Notes: a model not told the origin generated them from the sequence alone. A stretch of DNA of 64,000 nt from Gonocerus acuteangulatus (GCA_946811695.1 OX328125.1:96484260-96548259), one strand, 5' to 3'. Shown: positions 9,291 to 20,945, numbered from the stretch's first letter. Program-made: numbers and translations.

Positions 9291-10575
9291 TGCTACCTTT
9301 CATATAAATAATTTTAAAATATGAATACCAATAAAAGAGTAAATTGGATGATAGTGAATGTGAGCTTTTAATTTCGGAAGTACAAAGTATGGAATGATAG
9401 ACAAAGTGATTTTAAAAATATCATCATAACCAAGAAACTAAGAGAAGACGTTGGAAATGCATTAAACTAGCAAGGAAAGATATTTTTACTAACTAAACAT
9501 TTAAAATATTTTTTTTAAAGAAATTAATATTTTAAGTATAAAGCTTATTTTGGACTACGCGATGACGGAGCCACTCTTCTGTTAAATAATCTGTCGTTCT
9601 GTCGCTCATCGCTCAACTGTTTTTCCAATTAACGAGGATCAGCCCGGGCCCGGGACAACTGTACCCGGTTGTCCCCCCCCCCCATTGGCGGCCCTGCGTA
9701 TTGTAACCGAGGCCTAAGACATATAAAGCGAGAAAAATTGCATGCATTCATATAGGTACAGATCTTTCTATTTTCCCCCCTCTCTCCCTCCCTCATGTAT
9801 ATAATAACATTGTAAAATAAAACGTCAGAGCAATTTGTGAAATACATAGTGTGGAACAAACGATGTATAATTACAGGTAGTGGTTAAGCCGAAGGTTTTT
9901 CATGCGATCAACGACGGGAAGAATATGGGGTTTCCTTTTATTATATTGCTAATAGGCAGGCGTTTAATAACTTTTCAACAATAATTGACAGCACCCCCCA
10001 AAAAAAGCAATTACAATTATTATTAGGAAAACTTCGAGGTGTGTATTAATTTCTAAGAATGTCTGCGCATCGATCAGAAGACCTTGTTGTGTTGATTTCG
10101 CTGAAATGAAATCGGTTTTGAAGTTTAGAAAAAAAAAACAATTATCGCTTTAATTAATATGGACGATTGAATATTCATGAGTATTTTAATTGAAAATGCG
10201 CAAGATTATTGAAATGTCTGCTCGAAGCCTTATAAGCAATGGAAGGAAGCGGGTGTTAAATTTCGCGCGGCCTTTAACTCTGTAAATACCTTTCAGGTAT
10301 CCGAAAAAAAAAATCTACAGATAATTCCGTTGATACGTAATCTTTCTGAGTGACTCTCTGAGAACACTATATACTAAAAATGCTTAGGGGTTTGTGCAGA
10401 TAGTAACACTATTCAGGAAAACAGATAACCTTGAGGTGGACATGAAAATCAGCAAAAAGCACTGCTGACATTTCCCTAACGGCCCTAACTGCCCGAAAAC
10501 CACAGGCGGCAATGTAACCCCAAAGTAGCGCGCTCACGTCCTCATATTTATAGAAATAAATATGTTTCCGTGCAT
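9291..10575. other. Unclassified interval
   Basis: Mostly AT-rich with no gene. 9640-9712 has GCCCGGGCCCGGGAC and GGTTGTCCCCCC...CATTGGCGGCCCTG, which looks like the terminus of a hAT-type MITE (CAGGGCCGCC read on the minus strand); no partner end was identified. The rest shows nothing. Confidence 0.35.
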
Positions 10576-11300
10576 TTAGGAAGTGTAGAGACAATTTTTT
10601 ATTTGCCTTTTTTGGCTATTTTAAGATTTAAAGCCTTTTTTTTGCCTTTTTTGCTCGTTATGCAATTTTGTTCTGCGATTAGAACATTTTAAAAAGCACA
10701 TAATGAATTTCGAATTTCAGTTCGTCGAAAACAAAAAAGGTTTCACAAATTAAATTACATTTTGCAGTCACAAATATTAATTCGAAAGCTTATTTTCCCA
10801 ACCCGTAGATTGACCCTTTGTAAATAACAGAGCCTTCCTTGGTAGAAGGAATGCACAGGCATAATGAATAGCAGGAAAGAGAGAGGATGAGAGAAGTACG
10901 TCTCCTTCCTCACACCCCTTGTGCTGTGACAATGGTGTAGTTACATGGTATTCCGGATTTAGAAATGATAAGATGATGCAGAGGAAGTTTTTCCATAATG
11001 AAAAACATTTTTTTTAGAAGGTCTATGAGAGTTGATACTTTGAAAAAGCATCTTGTTCTTGCTTGTAAGAAGGGAAAGTAAGAGTAAGTACACTAATTCT
11101 GTGATAAATTGCTAATAAAGAAATGAATGAGTATTTAAAATACATATTTTCATTAATAATGAGTGAGGTTCCTCTTTGCCTTCACTCCTAATAAATGCCT
11201 ATTTTAATTACAATACTGCCTATTTTCAGTATTTCAAGTGCCTTTTTGCCTGCCTATTTTAACCAAAAATAAATGCCTCCGGGCTCTACTTACACTTACT
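10576..11300. repeat. Possible element with TTTTGCCT-rich ends
   Basis: TTTGCCTTTTTTGGCTATTTT and repeated TTTTGCC words at 10595-10660 are mirrored by TGCCTATTTT and GTGCCTTTTTGCC words at 11195-11280. The two blocks are in the same orientation, so they do not form a clean TIR. The middle contains no gene. An unclassified repeat is the safest description. Confidence 0.3.
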
Positions 11301-11469
11301 AGACATATCCTTCACGCTTGCATAAGACATATCTATGCCAATGATCAGCGGCTAAATCATCTCCCATGTTCAATGAATTTTGGAAGTGGATCCAAAGCAA
11401 AATACTTCGTCGTGGGGGGGGGGGGAGGTAAAAGACGCGAAGCCCCTTGCGAACCCTACTTTTTATGAT

Positions 11470-11512
11470 ATATTTATCTGTGGCAGAAGGTCCTTCTGCC
11501 ACAGATAAATAT
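11470..11512. repeat. Perfect 21-bp hairpin
   Basis: Arms ATATTTATCTGTGGCAGAAG+G and their exact complement are separated by a single T. The surrounding DNA gives no function; it is a candidate cruciform or MITE centre. Confidence 0.9.
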
Positions 11513-11677
11513 TTTGCAAAAATAGGGTCACAATCTACTTTTTATGTATACATATAAAGGTAAGTATAAATATGGTCGTCAGCGCCACACAACCATACAT
11601 CCCATGCCCCCGAGTTGGGGTGTGCTTTCCTTACGGAGCATTCATATCAGTATTTCTTTTTTTTTTATTGTATATTT

Positions 11678-11681
<4 letters not shown>

Positions 11682-11735
<54 letters not shown>
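11682..11735. repeat. (AT)n microsatellite
   Basis: A continuous TA run of about 27 units. Confidence 0.95.
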
Positions 11736-11738
<3 letters not shown>

Positions 11739-13035
11739 GAATCGATGCAGAATGAAAAAAGAAAAAAAGTCCTTTGGCATATATCTTGATTTGCTTCCTT
11801 TCCGAAAAAAACTAGAACACAATCGTGAAAAGGCACTATTTCATAATTCCTATATAAAAATCATTAAAAGTACGTTTCATCTTCCATTCCCTCAACCCAC
11901 ACACAAATAAAAATAAAATTTTTAATTTCGAAGCTTGATCATGAAACTTAGACATTTTTGAGCGCCCTTTTTGCCTTATGTGGTCAATTTCCTGGCTGAT
12001 ATTTGTAATATATCGGTCATAAAAATTTTTAGTCTTGACCATTGACCGAGGCCAGTCATAGGCAGTTCTACAGCACTTAGAAGAGGATATTTGTCCGTGG
12101 AAAGTTCGAATTACAAGGCCGAAGTCAAGAATGACAGGTCTTTGTGACACTAGTGACAGATTTGACAAACGACCGCCGGACACAAGGCTGCTAGGGGCTA
12201 TTGTAGCTTAGGTCATTCAAACCATCTGATCCCACTCACGAATGCTCTGTTTACAACATCATTATAGCATGCTCTATATATGAGCTGACTCGCGTAACTA
12301 ATGATGCGAAAGTGCAAATTTGGTTCTTCATCTCGAAATGTTTTGCTATGTTGTTTCCATTTTTCAAAAAAAAGTCCGTCACGGAGGTGCTGTATAACCA
12401 GTGTTGGGCAGAACTAACGTTAGCTTACTAAACTTAGAATTTTGTATTAAGTAAAGACGCACAATTATAAATTATTAGATTTTTCCAATAATTTTCAAGG
12501 CGTAGTAACGACCATCAGACAGAAGGTATAATCTAAAAACCACCAAAAATCACTGTAAATTTCAGAGTCCCGTGGGTCTACATGAGTCCAACTGGTTTTC
12601 CTTGGGAAACGTGAATATATTTAAATGTCAAAAGATAATTTCAGAAATTCCCTATAATATATTATTTAAATAAGGCATTACAGTAAATAAAGTTGTAAAG
12701 AATATATTCCTTTGACATTTCAACTTCGCCGTTCCTCGCATTTTTGTAATTCCCGATATCCGCCTTTTCCTCGTATATGAATGCATTTTAATGCGGCTAC
12801 AAGATAAACTTGCATAAATATTTGTTAATTCTGGGGACCTCATTTGCTCAATCAATGAAGGAACATAGCTGAGTAAAAAACCGGATTAATATGTTATACG
12901 GTTAGTATGCACATGTCACCTGGAAATGGCGAAAATCGAATTGTCAATAATGTTGATGATCTGATTTGGCGAGCTCGCTACAATTAGCGAGCCGACTTGT
13001 AAAAGTGTGTCGATCAGCTTGTCCAGGAGCGTGGG
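11736..13035. other. Unclassified interval with hAT-like and H2-like end motifs
   Basis: A 115-codon open stretch on the minus strand (11836-12183) has no recognisable domain and is not supported as a gene. AAAGTCCGTCACGGAGGTGC at 12371-12391 resembles the H2 terminus. CAGTGTTGGGCAGAACTAACG at 12400-12420 looks like a hAT TIR, but its partner end was not found. Nothing else seen to 13035. Confidence 0.35.
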
Positions 13036-13039
13036 TCGG

Positions 13040-13580
13040 TCGACACCCACAGAGATAGCGAAGGACGCTCGCTTTCTGCCACTGCATAGCGTCGACATGA
13101 CAGCTGGTGCACTCTAGCTTTTTCTGGCACTGCGTAGTGTCGACATGACAGCTGGTGCACCCTAGCGTTTTCTTTCACTGCATTGTGTCGGCCTGACAGC
13201 CGGATGGAGGTAGCGGCTTGTGCCACTTCATACGTCGACATGACAGCTGGATGTAGCCTATCGTTTTCTGCCACTAGATAGCGTTGACATGACAGCTGGA
13301 TGTAGCCTAGCGTTTTTTGGCACTACATAGCGTCGACATGTCAGCTGGATGTAGCCTAGCATTTTCTGGCACTTCATAGCGTTGACATGACAGCTGGATG
13401 TAGCCCAGCGTTTTCTGGCACTACATAGCGTCGATATGACAGCTGGATGTAGCCTAGCGTTTTCTGGCACTACATAGCGTTGACATGACAGCTGGATGTA
13501 GCCTAGCGTTTTCTGGCACTACAAAGCGTCGACATGTCAGCTGGACGTAGCTAGCGGCTTCTGCCACTACATTGTGTCGT
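13040..13580. repeat. 49-bp minisatellite, about 11 units
   Basis: The key word GCGT(C/T)GACATGACAGCTGG recurs near 13090, 13138, 13186, 13232, 13281, 13330, 13378, 13428, 13477 and 13525, giving a 49-bp period. Units contain a CAGCTG palindrome and TAGCGTTTTCTGGCACTACA. The first copies are more diverged (GCTGGTGCAC in place of GCTGGATGTAG). Because 49 is not divisible by three, the long minus-strand open frames through it are artefacts. Confidence 0.9.
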
Positions 13581-13584
13581 CACG

Positions 13585-13830
13585 GACGATGAGAAGTGAG
13601 TAAGTGAGTAATTTCCGTTTGTGTGAGTTTGCAGTACATGGTAGCGCCTAAAATCTTCCTTTTCTTCGTGTTGCTAGTGAAGGAAGTGTTTTCTTTTTTC
13701 TCGAAATATCCAAATAAATTATTAACTGTTTCTATTTTTTATTTGTATTCTATTATTAAGCGTTCCAAACTTCACGAACAACTAAACGTGCAAAGATGAC
13801 GCAGCTCTTACAAATCTAGAAGATAGGTCA
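13585..13830 (-). mobile_element. H1 terminal fragment
   Basis: GAGTAATTTCCG...GCGCCTAAAATCTTCCTTTTCTT...AAGATGACGCAGCTC matches the terminal 250 bases of other H1 copies (compare 33300-33510 and 62180-62400). The end is degraded (GCAGCTCTTACAAATC). Confidence 0.55.
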
Positions 13831-14775
13831 AATAAAATTTACAATCAAAACGTTACAACTTTAAAAGCTACACCTCTTAGTAGAAGCAAAAATACTGGTT
13901 CAGACTAATAAGATCTTTATTTTATTTTTTATATAATTATGTGCGAAATATTAAGATGGTCGAATTTGATAGAGACCTCCTTGTAAAGTCGATATCTAGC
14001 ATTCAATCTAAATCTCAGGGTTATCTCCTTGTTTTCAATAGTAACCTTTCGCCGGGAGTCGTGTGCCGCAAATTATCATTCGTTCCGCACTTTTAGGGGA
14101 AACAGCTCTTTTTACCAATCACCTGTCTCTTTGTATAATCGAACGATTATTGTATAATGATGAAAATCTCGATTAAATTTGTTCTTTTATCGATATGATG
14201 ATAGCGGCGTTTCGACTTTTCCATAAACTCGGGCGCTGAAACTTTTACAGATATTTAATATCTTAGCCCGTAAATGCCTTGTTTTTTTACTCTAGGTATT
14301 ATTATATGCATTAATCCTGGCTAGATTTTTTTCTTTTTTTTTTTTTTTTTTTTTGGTTGTTGTTTCATCCAAGCCCAAGCTAACTCGGATAATGAAATCA
14401 ACCAAAATAAAATATCTTGATATAAGTTTAAGATATTATACATCTATTGGTCTAAATCTATAAGTAATAATAATCGTATAACTAATGTAGGTCATTCTTT
14501 TGGCAGATAAGGACCTCCAACATTTTATTATTTGAATGATTTGTGAAGAGTTGAAAAACCCAACTTGTTTGGGGTGAAAAACCCAAACTTGTGGACTTAT
14601 ATCAAAGGCATATGCATATATATGTGAGTGTGTTTATGTATATATGTGCATATATATATACATATATATACTCCTACAAAATTATGTCACATTTTCCAAA
14701 AATAACAAAATAGGACAAATAATACATTATATTAATATACAGTAATCACCAACCATGGCAGGCCTCGTACAGGGC
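13831..14775. other. Unclassified AT-rich interval
   Basis: Contains a T run at 14335-14354 and interrupted TA/CA repeats at 14610-14670. No gene, TIR or SINE recognised. Confidence 0.4.
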
Positions 14776-14785
14776 TAGTATATAA

Positions 14786-14787
<2 letters not shown>

Positions 14788-14862
<75 letters not shown>
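14788..14862. repeat. (AT)n microsatellite
   Basis: About 36 TA units; the longest simple run in this part of the window. Confidence 0.95.
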
Positions 14863-14868
<6 letters not shown>

Positions 14869-14907
14869 CATTCTTCTAAAATAAGACCCAATGTATATTT
14901 TTATCAG

Positions 14908-15012
14908 GAAGTCCCCTCGTGATCCAGACAAGAGAAAATGACGAGAGGACTTCCTATGCGGAAAGTACCTGAAGAAGTGTGACAAAAAGCGCGAAACATG
15001 TCGGGCAAAAGA
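14908..15012 (+). ncRNA. Candidate hammerhead-like motif of a Penelope-type element
   Basis: A 15-bp imperfect hairpin (AGGAAGTCCCCTCGT ... ACGAGAGGACTTCCT) is followed by CTGAAGA, a weak stem, then GAAACATGTC. CUGANGA ... GAAAC with a one-base-pair stem III before (G)UC is the layout of the minimal hammerhead ribozymes described in Penelope-like retroelements. Stem II here is weak and stem I not obvious, so this copy is probably inactive. The same GAAACATGTCGGGC text occurs at 27493-27575. Confidence 0.35.
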
Positions 15013-15375
15013 TATCAAATATATTACTATTCTTATTTTTTTTTATGACAAGCTTTATTGTTTTATAAATAATCTTCCCAATTATGAATAGTTTTTTTTT
15101 TGTTTATATGGTTCTGTATAATGGTTAGCTTTGTTCGTACATAGACTTAAAGAGCAAATCACGGCGTTGTGAACTCTTTAATAAATAAATAAAATAAAAT
15201 AATACGTTTTGTTGTTATTTTATTTCATTCTTTGTAATGATGATTGTAGGTTAAATGTTCAGAAAGAATTTTCCAAATTCGCGTTAAAGGTAACTGTTAG
15301 AAATATCAGCCTTGGACAGAGGGCTATCTGTAAAGCAGAGCTCGGAAAAAGTAAGAGGCTCCTCATCGATAAGGT

Positions 15376-15785
15376 GATAAGAGCTATCAATAAATAAGGA
15401 ATAAATCGATAGCTGTGATAAGAGCTATCAATAAGTAAGTAATAAATCGATAGCTGTGATAAGAGCTATCAATAGGTAAGTAATAAATCGATAGCTGTGA
15501 TAAGAGCTATCAATAAGTAAGTAATGAATCGATAGCTTTGACAAGAGTTAACAAAAGTAAGTAATAAATCGATAGCTTTGATAAGAGCTATAAATAAATA
15601 AGTAATAAATCGATAGCTGTGATAAGAGCTATCAATAAGTAAGTAATGAATCGATAGCTTTGACAAGAGTTAACAATAAGTAAGTAATAAATCGATAGCT
15701 TTGATAAGAGCTATCAATAAATAAGTAATAAATCGATAGCTTTGATAAGAGCTATCAATAAATAAGTAATAAATCGATAGCTGTG
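15376..15785. repeat. 41-bp minisatellite, about 10 units
   Basis: The unit GATAAGAGCTATCAATAAG followed by TAAGTAATAAATCGATAGCTGT repeats every 41 bp. Each unit holds the inverted pair ATAGCT/AGCTAT, so every repeat can fold into a small hairpin. Variant units carry GACAAGAGTTAAC in place of GATAAGAGCTATC. Confidence 0.9.
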
Positions 15786-16250
15786 TAGATCGATGAGAGA
15801 ACACCGCCGGCACCGAGATAGGCCGATCATTGCCAAAGATTGAGCAAGTGTCGCCCACCAACTGTAGCCCACTTTGCTCTGAACCGGCTTACGTTCAAAG
15901 CATTGCGGCCGTATCAGCTCTTCGCCTGACTCATTCGTTCAAAATATAAAAAGTCCTACACGCCGGAGCAGCGACAACACAGCGTGTTTCTGTACTAATC
16001 CCAGGTGTCATAATTAAATATTGGAAAAGAAACTGCATACATCTTATTTTGATATTTCGTCAACAATTTAAACACCTACTGCAATGATAATATATGCACA
16101 ATGCACTAGGAATTGACGGTAGCACACTTTAAGCGAAAATTACTCACAACTTATTCTTAAAGAATTGCATTGCAAACATGAGAAGATAGATTTGGTCAGG
16201 TTTCGGTCGTGATATCTTAATAACACTGCATTTATTTAAAGTAGAATGTA
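15786..16250. other. Unclassified interval
   Basis: Somewhat more GC-rich at 15790-15960, then AT-rich. No gene recognised. Confidence 0.4.
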
Positions 16251-16254
16251 TTTT

Positions 16255-16480
16255 TTGCTGCTGACGTTTCAGCTTGACATTTAAGCCACCATCAGGGCGA
16301 TGAGAAGAAGATAAAGATATAGAGAGGAAGATGAAGAAATTATTACTCGGATGTACAATGTTTTCTGATCAACAACAAAAATCCTTGTACGTCCGAAAGG
16401 CATAGTTCATCCTCTTCTTATCGTCCCGATGAAGGCTCGAATTTCAAGCCGAAACATCGGCGAAAATAAAATAAATTTTG
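16255..16480. ncRNA. Inverted pair of Penelope/hammerhead-like hairpins
   Basis: On the minus strand 16315-16262 reads CTGATGGTGGCTT...AAGCTGAAACGTCAGC. On the plus strand 16424-16463 reads CCGATGAAGGCT...AAGCCGAAACATCGGC. Both have the order CYGATG, a GGCT/AGCC stem, then GAAAC, and both are followed outward by ATAAA-rich text. The two face each other about 110 bp apart. The core departs from the hammerhead consensus by one base in each copy. Confidence 0.4.
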
Positions 16481-16543
16481 TTTCTTTATAATTTTTTTTT
16501 CTCGTACGTCCTACAACACGAAGATGTAACCACAATTGCTGTA

Positions 16544-16546
<3 letters not shown>

Positions 16547-16592
<46 letters not shown>
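16547..16592. repeat. (AT)n microsatellite
   Basis: About 23 TA units. Confidence 0.95.
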
Positions 16593-16595
<3 letters not shown>

Positions 16596-17026
16596 CTTTA
16601 TTTGAAGATAAAAACTACAATATAATGAATACACAAAAAAAAACATTGTTGTACAAAATGGCTGATGATACAAAAATACAAAATGAGCGTCTCCTTTGCT
16701 CAAGATTTGCTTGGCTTGCTGGCAAGCCTTGCTTATATTATTATCTCCTAAGTATTAAAACTATATTAACTAGCTAATCCTTAACAATCTAATAAGTGAA
16801 TACAATATAAATAAATAGTCACCTAAAGGCAATAAAAATTACTTATGTTACGATCACAAAGAGCAGTTGTCTCTATAAAACTAAGTAAAAACGTATATGA
16901 GTAGAACACATGCATAATTCAGATGTAATAAAAATAAACACAAAAAAAAACAAAACAAAGAAAAACCTAAATAACCACTGGAGTTTCAATTTAACCACAA
17001 CTCCTTAGTAAATACTGTTGCCATAT
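16593..17026. other. Unclassified AT-rich interval
   Basis: No gene or repeat recognised. Confidence 0.4.
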
Positions 17027-17072
17027 CCGTTGGTGAAGACCGTCATGCCAGTGACGACGGTCTTCACCAACG

Positions 17073-17073
<1 letters not shown>
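17027..17073. repeat. Perfect 18-bp inverted repeat beside (AT)n
   Basis: CCGTTGGTGAAGACCGTC and its exact complement are separated by 11 bases. The right arm abuts an (AT)n tract (17077-17131). Confidence 0.9.

Positions 17074-17076
<3 letters not shown>

Positions 17077-17131
<55 letters not shown>
17077..17131. repeat. (AT)n microsatellite
   Basis: About 27 TA units directly after the hairpin. Confidence 0.95.
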
Positions 17132-17134
<3 letters not shown>

Positions 17135-18686
17135 ATGGATGACATATTCAAAATCTGCTTTAAATTCCCTGTAAGATATCGTGTACCTTGTGCGAAAATT
17201 ACTCAAACCAAATTCACAGCAGCCACCCAAACAAATAACTTATCACGAAATAAGGCTTTTTCATATTTAATATTTCACGCACCGCACGAACATTTTTTTG
17301 GTATTTTGGTAGATGGGATTATCTCAAACATGGCTAATTTGTCAGTGAGTGTCGAAGGCCAAAAAAGGACGCTTTGAGTGGGTAAATTGTGGTCAATTAA
17401 AACATAAAAAAAATTAATAGAAAAAAAAACATTTTGGCTTTTAATGATCAACATAATAAAACGCAGCAATTAAAACAAAATGAATACGTCAAAAATCATA
17501 ACAAAACACTTTAGGTGAAATTGTGAAGATAATGTACACACCACATGAAATAAAGTGAAAAATAACTTTTTGAAATTAGAAAATAATACTTACTAAATGA
17601 AAAAAAGTTGTTCTACAAGATACGCGAGAACGTATAGAAAATTAGATGCAGATTTTGATAATATCGTCAGAATTAAATTTTCCTTAAGGGGTGAAATAGC
17701 GCAAAAACGGTCAGCAACTAGTGTTAAGACAACAAAAAAAAACACGGAATCGCCTATATCTAGGGAAATAACGCAGGTAAACATTTCTTCTTGGTGGCAT
17801 TACGCTTCACTATAGTCGGCGTACACACCCTTCAAGTATGGCGATTTATGCCCGGACAACCATATAAATATATCCTTGACCTACGGGGTCTGAAAAATGG
17901 ACATTTATCAACGGCGCCCCCCGGATTCCGGTCATCTGGTCGACATCATAAGCAGGTTTCCTGCACATGGAAACTAGTAGACTAAGATGTCGAAAAAGTT
18001 ATTTTCACAGAAAAATTAGATTAATTATAAATTTCGATTTTTAAGAAACAAAGTGGACTCCAGTGAACTTGTTTACTTCAGAAGTCAATCAAGAAACCTT
18101 CTTCGATCGAGAGCGAAGATCAACCTTCCTTCCTGATAGCCTCCAAATCGAGCATACATCCTGACGGAAACTCGCTAACTATCAACTCGATACCTGTGAC
18201 TAAGCATTCCTGAGGTTGACCTGATTACCTAGTCATGCCTAAAGTGTAGCCAAGGCTTACTAATACGAGACAATTAGACATATATTATCAGAAATTTCGA
18301 TAGAATCGCTATTAGAAGGCTGATAACAATTATAGTGATTATAATATTTTGGAATTAAATTTCCTTATTAATATCCTTGTACAAGTGTTAATGGTTGCGT
18401 TTTTAAAGATAATTACAAGGCAATTTACGATTTTTATCGGGGGCCGCCTATCAATTTTCGCTTTCGTTCAGAATTAGATCCGTTCAAAATGTGTTAACAT
18501 ATAGAGCGAATTAAAAAATGTACTAAATGTATGACAATGTCGAATCCCTTTTTGGATTAACTCTAGCTGAGAGTTAATTTTAGGCGAAAAGGTGACGGGT
18601 ATTAACAAACCACACGAGTCAAGTGTAGGAATATCCCTTCAAGAATTCTCAAAGAACTGAAAATGACATCTGTTAAAATTTATATA
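17132..18686. other. Unclassified interval
   Basis: A 72-codon open stretch (17597-17815, +) is basic and has no recognised domain. 17816-18000 is less AT-rich, but its frames are short. No TIRs or tandem repeats seen. Confidence 0.4.
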
Positions 18687-19700
18687 CATATACACAGAGA
18701 TGGGCATAATTTTATTTAGAAATAAAAATACGAATTTATTCGTACTTTATACATGTGTGAATACGAATATAAATAAATTCGTACTTCATATATTTGTGAA
18801 TACGAATATAAATAAATTCGTATTCATAAGTGTGAATACGAATTTATTTTTATTCACATATATTAAACATAAAAATACAAATAAAATTTTATTCGCAAAT
18901 TTTTCTGCGAATAAAAATAAATTCACAGAAAAAATTGTAAATAATCACAAAAAATGTGAATATTTACAAAAAATCAAGCGATTAGAAAAAAAATCACATT
19001 AAAATATACGAATAAAAATTTATTCACATTATAATTTGTGAATAAAAATTTATTCACAATAAAATTCGCAAATAAATCATGAATTTATTCGTATTAAGAT
19101 GATATTACGAAAGTTACTGAAGGTGATTTTTTTTTTTTAAGGCATTTAACGTCTAGGTTATTAGCGCCTAGATTTTTTGTTTACCCCGAGTCCGCCGCGG
19201 GACCACCAGCCATGCTGCAGGGACACAGTTTGTCATCTGCACCTCTATCAAAAAAAAAAAAAAAAAATCACCTTCAATAACTTTTGTAATATCATCTTAA
19301 TACGACGAAATTCATAATTTATTTGCGAATTTTATTGTGAATAAATTTTTATTCACAAATTATAATGTGAATAAATTTTTATTCGTATATTTTAATGTGA
19401 TTTTTTTTGTAATCACTTGATTTTTTGTAAATATTCACATTTTTTGTGATTATTTACAATTTTTTCTGTGAATTTATTTTAATTCGCAGAAAAATTTGCG
19501 AATACAATTTTATTTGTATTTTTATATTTAATATATGTGAATAAAAATAAATTCGTATTCACACTTATGAATACGAATTTATTTATATTCGTATTCACAA
19601 ATATATGAAGTACGAATTTATTTATATTCGTATTCACAAATGTATAAAGTACGAATAAATTCGTATTTTTATTTATAAATAAAATTATGCCCATCTCTGC

Positions 19701-19707
<7 letters not shown>
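18687..19707. mobile_element. Palindromic hAT element with exact 8-bp TSD
   Basis: The element is 18695-19699 (1,005 bp). It starts CAGAGATGGGCATAAT and ends with the exact complement ATTATGCCCATCTCTG. CATATACA is duplicated on both sides (18687-18694 and 19700-19707). CAGAGATGGGCA with an 8-bp TSD is diagnostic of hAT. Arms of about 440 bp (rich in AATACGAATAAA-type words) are near-perfect complements. A 130-bp centre (19135-19262) holds a SINE-tail-like AGGC...TTAGCGCCT stem. No transposase; it is a non-autonomous foldback. Confidence 0.95.
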
Positions 19708-19760
<53 letters not shown>

Positions 19761-19775
19761 ATATATATATATATA
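19708..19775. repeat. (AT)n microsatellite
   Basis: Two TA blocks with an ATGTATGT interruption, directly after the hAT TSD and leading into a Helitron-type module. Confidence 0.9.
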
Positions 19776-19990
19776 TAATATTATATGTAAATACAATTCT
19801 CGTGTCACAGTGCTTGTGACCAAACACCTCCTATACGGCTTGACCGATTTTTATGAAATTTTGTGTGTGTATAGGGGTTTTTCTTGGTTTCTGCGTTCTT
19901 ATGATATTGAGATGTTTCATTTTTACATGTGGACGCTTTTATTATTCATCAATAAGCAAAAATGATAAGTTCCTCACATACACAACATAC
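19776..19990. mobile_element. Helitron/HINE-type module
   Basis: The text after the (AT)n tract contains ATTCTCGTGTCACAG and CGGCTTGACCGATTTTTATG then AAATTTTG. This is the same GACCGATTTTxATGAAAxTT core found in H1 and in the 120-bp tandem module at 54 kb. Non-coding. Confidence 0.5.
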
Positions 19991-19994
19991 TGAC

Positions 19995-20945
19995 TAATAT
20001 TTGACTAAAATATCTCATAGTCCGAGAGCCAGCAACGCACTTTTCATGAAGCGTTTTATGCATCTTGAAATTTTGCTATAATGTACATCTTGGATATATA
20101 AGAAGGTATATGTGTGTTTCCTGGACATACCTTGGAACTCCAGCTACTGCGCATAGGGGAAAGTTACAAAAAAATATTTTCCAAAAATAGAGTTTTATTC
20201 AGAAGCCAACTATCTTTAATTAAATTAAGACAATTTTACAATGAATAATATATATGGCAGACACTTTTAAAGGGGTATAACACGTAAAAAAAAAAATTGT
20301 TTTTTTCTAATATTAAATGAGAGTTTTATTCGCGCTGCCATTAAAACCGGAACAGCTGTACAAGAAGCAAGAACCAATGAGAGCACAGAAAACAACCAAC
20401 ACTTCGCGGTCGTCTCATGCACTCTTACGGTTACGCGCAGTGTATTGCAGTCTATCATAGGCAACATTTATTTTCATGTTTCCTGATAATTAAACCCCAC
20501 AAAATTGTCTGCCCTTTTGTAATTATTTTCAAATATGTTTATTGAAGACGCTGTTTAAATCGCAGCGTGAATAAAGCACTTCGTTTAATATTAAAAATAA
20601 AAACAAGGTACTTTGTTTTGTTCTTTTTTTAATTTACATTTTAACCCCCTTAAAAGTGCCTGCCTTATTTATTATTAATTTTAAAATTGCCTTCATTTGT
20701 CATTTTTTTTCATTAATAATAGTTGGCTTCTGAATAAAACACTATTCTCGGGCAATATTGTTTTGCACCTTTCCCCTATGCGCAGTAGCTGGTGTTCCAA
20801 GGTATGTCCAGGAAACACATGCTTACCTTCTTATCCACCCAAGAGGTACATTATAGCAAAATTTCAGGGTTCATAAAACACTTCATGAAAAGTGCGTTGC
20901 CAGCTCTCCGACTATCATCTAGACATTTATCTCACGACTGATTGA
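19995..20945. mobile_element. Foldback element with ~290-bp arms
   Basis: The left arm 19995-20285 (AGCAACGCACTTTTCATGAAG, TTTCCTGGACATACCTTGGAA, GTAGCTGGAGTTCCAAGG read in complement) pairs with 20640-20945. Both arms include the GCGCATAGGGGAAAG / CTTTCCCCTATGCGC segment. A ~350-bp centre (20290-20640) contains a slightly GC-richer stretch without a convincing frame. No TSD identified. Confidence 0.8.

Noticed and set aside
11836..12183. 115-codon minus-strand gene
   Set aside because: No domain, no splice or promoter context, and no codon bias distinguishable from background; kept only as a note.
13014..13470. Minus-strand frames of 70-86 codons
   Set aside because: They translate the 49-bp minisatellite, whose period shifts the frame each unit.
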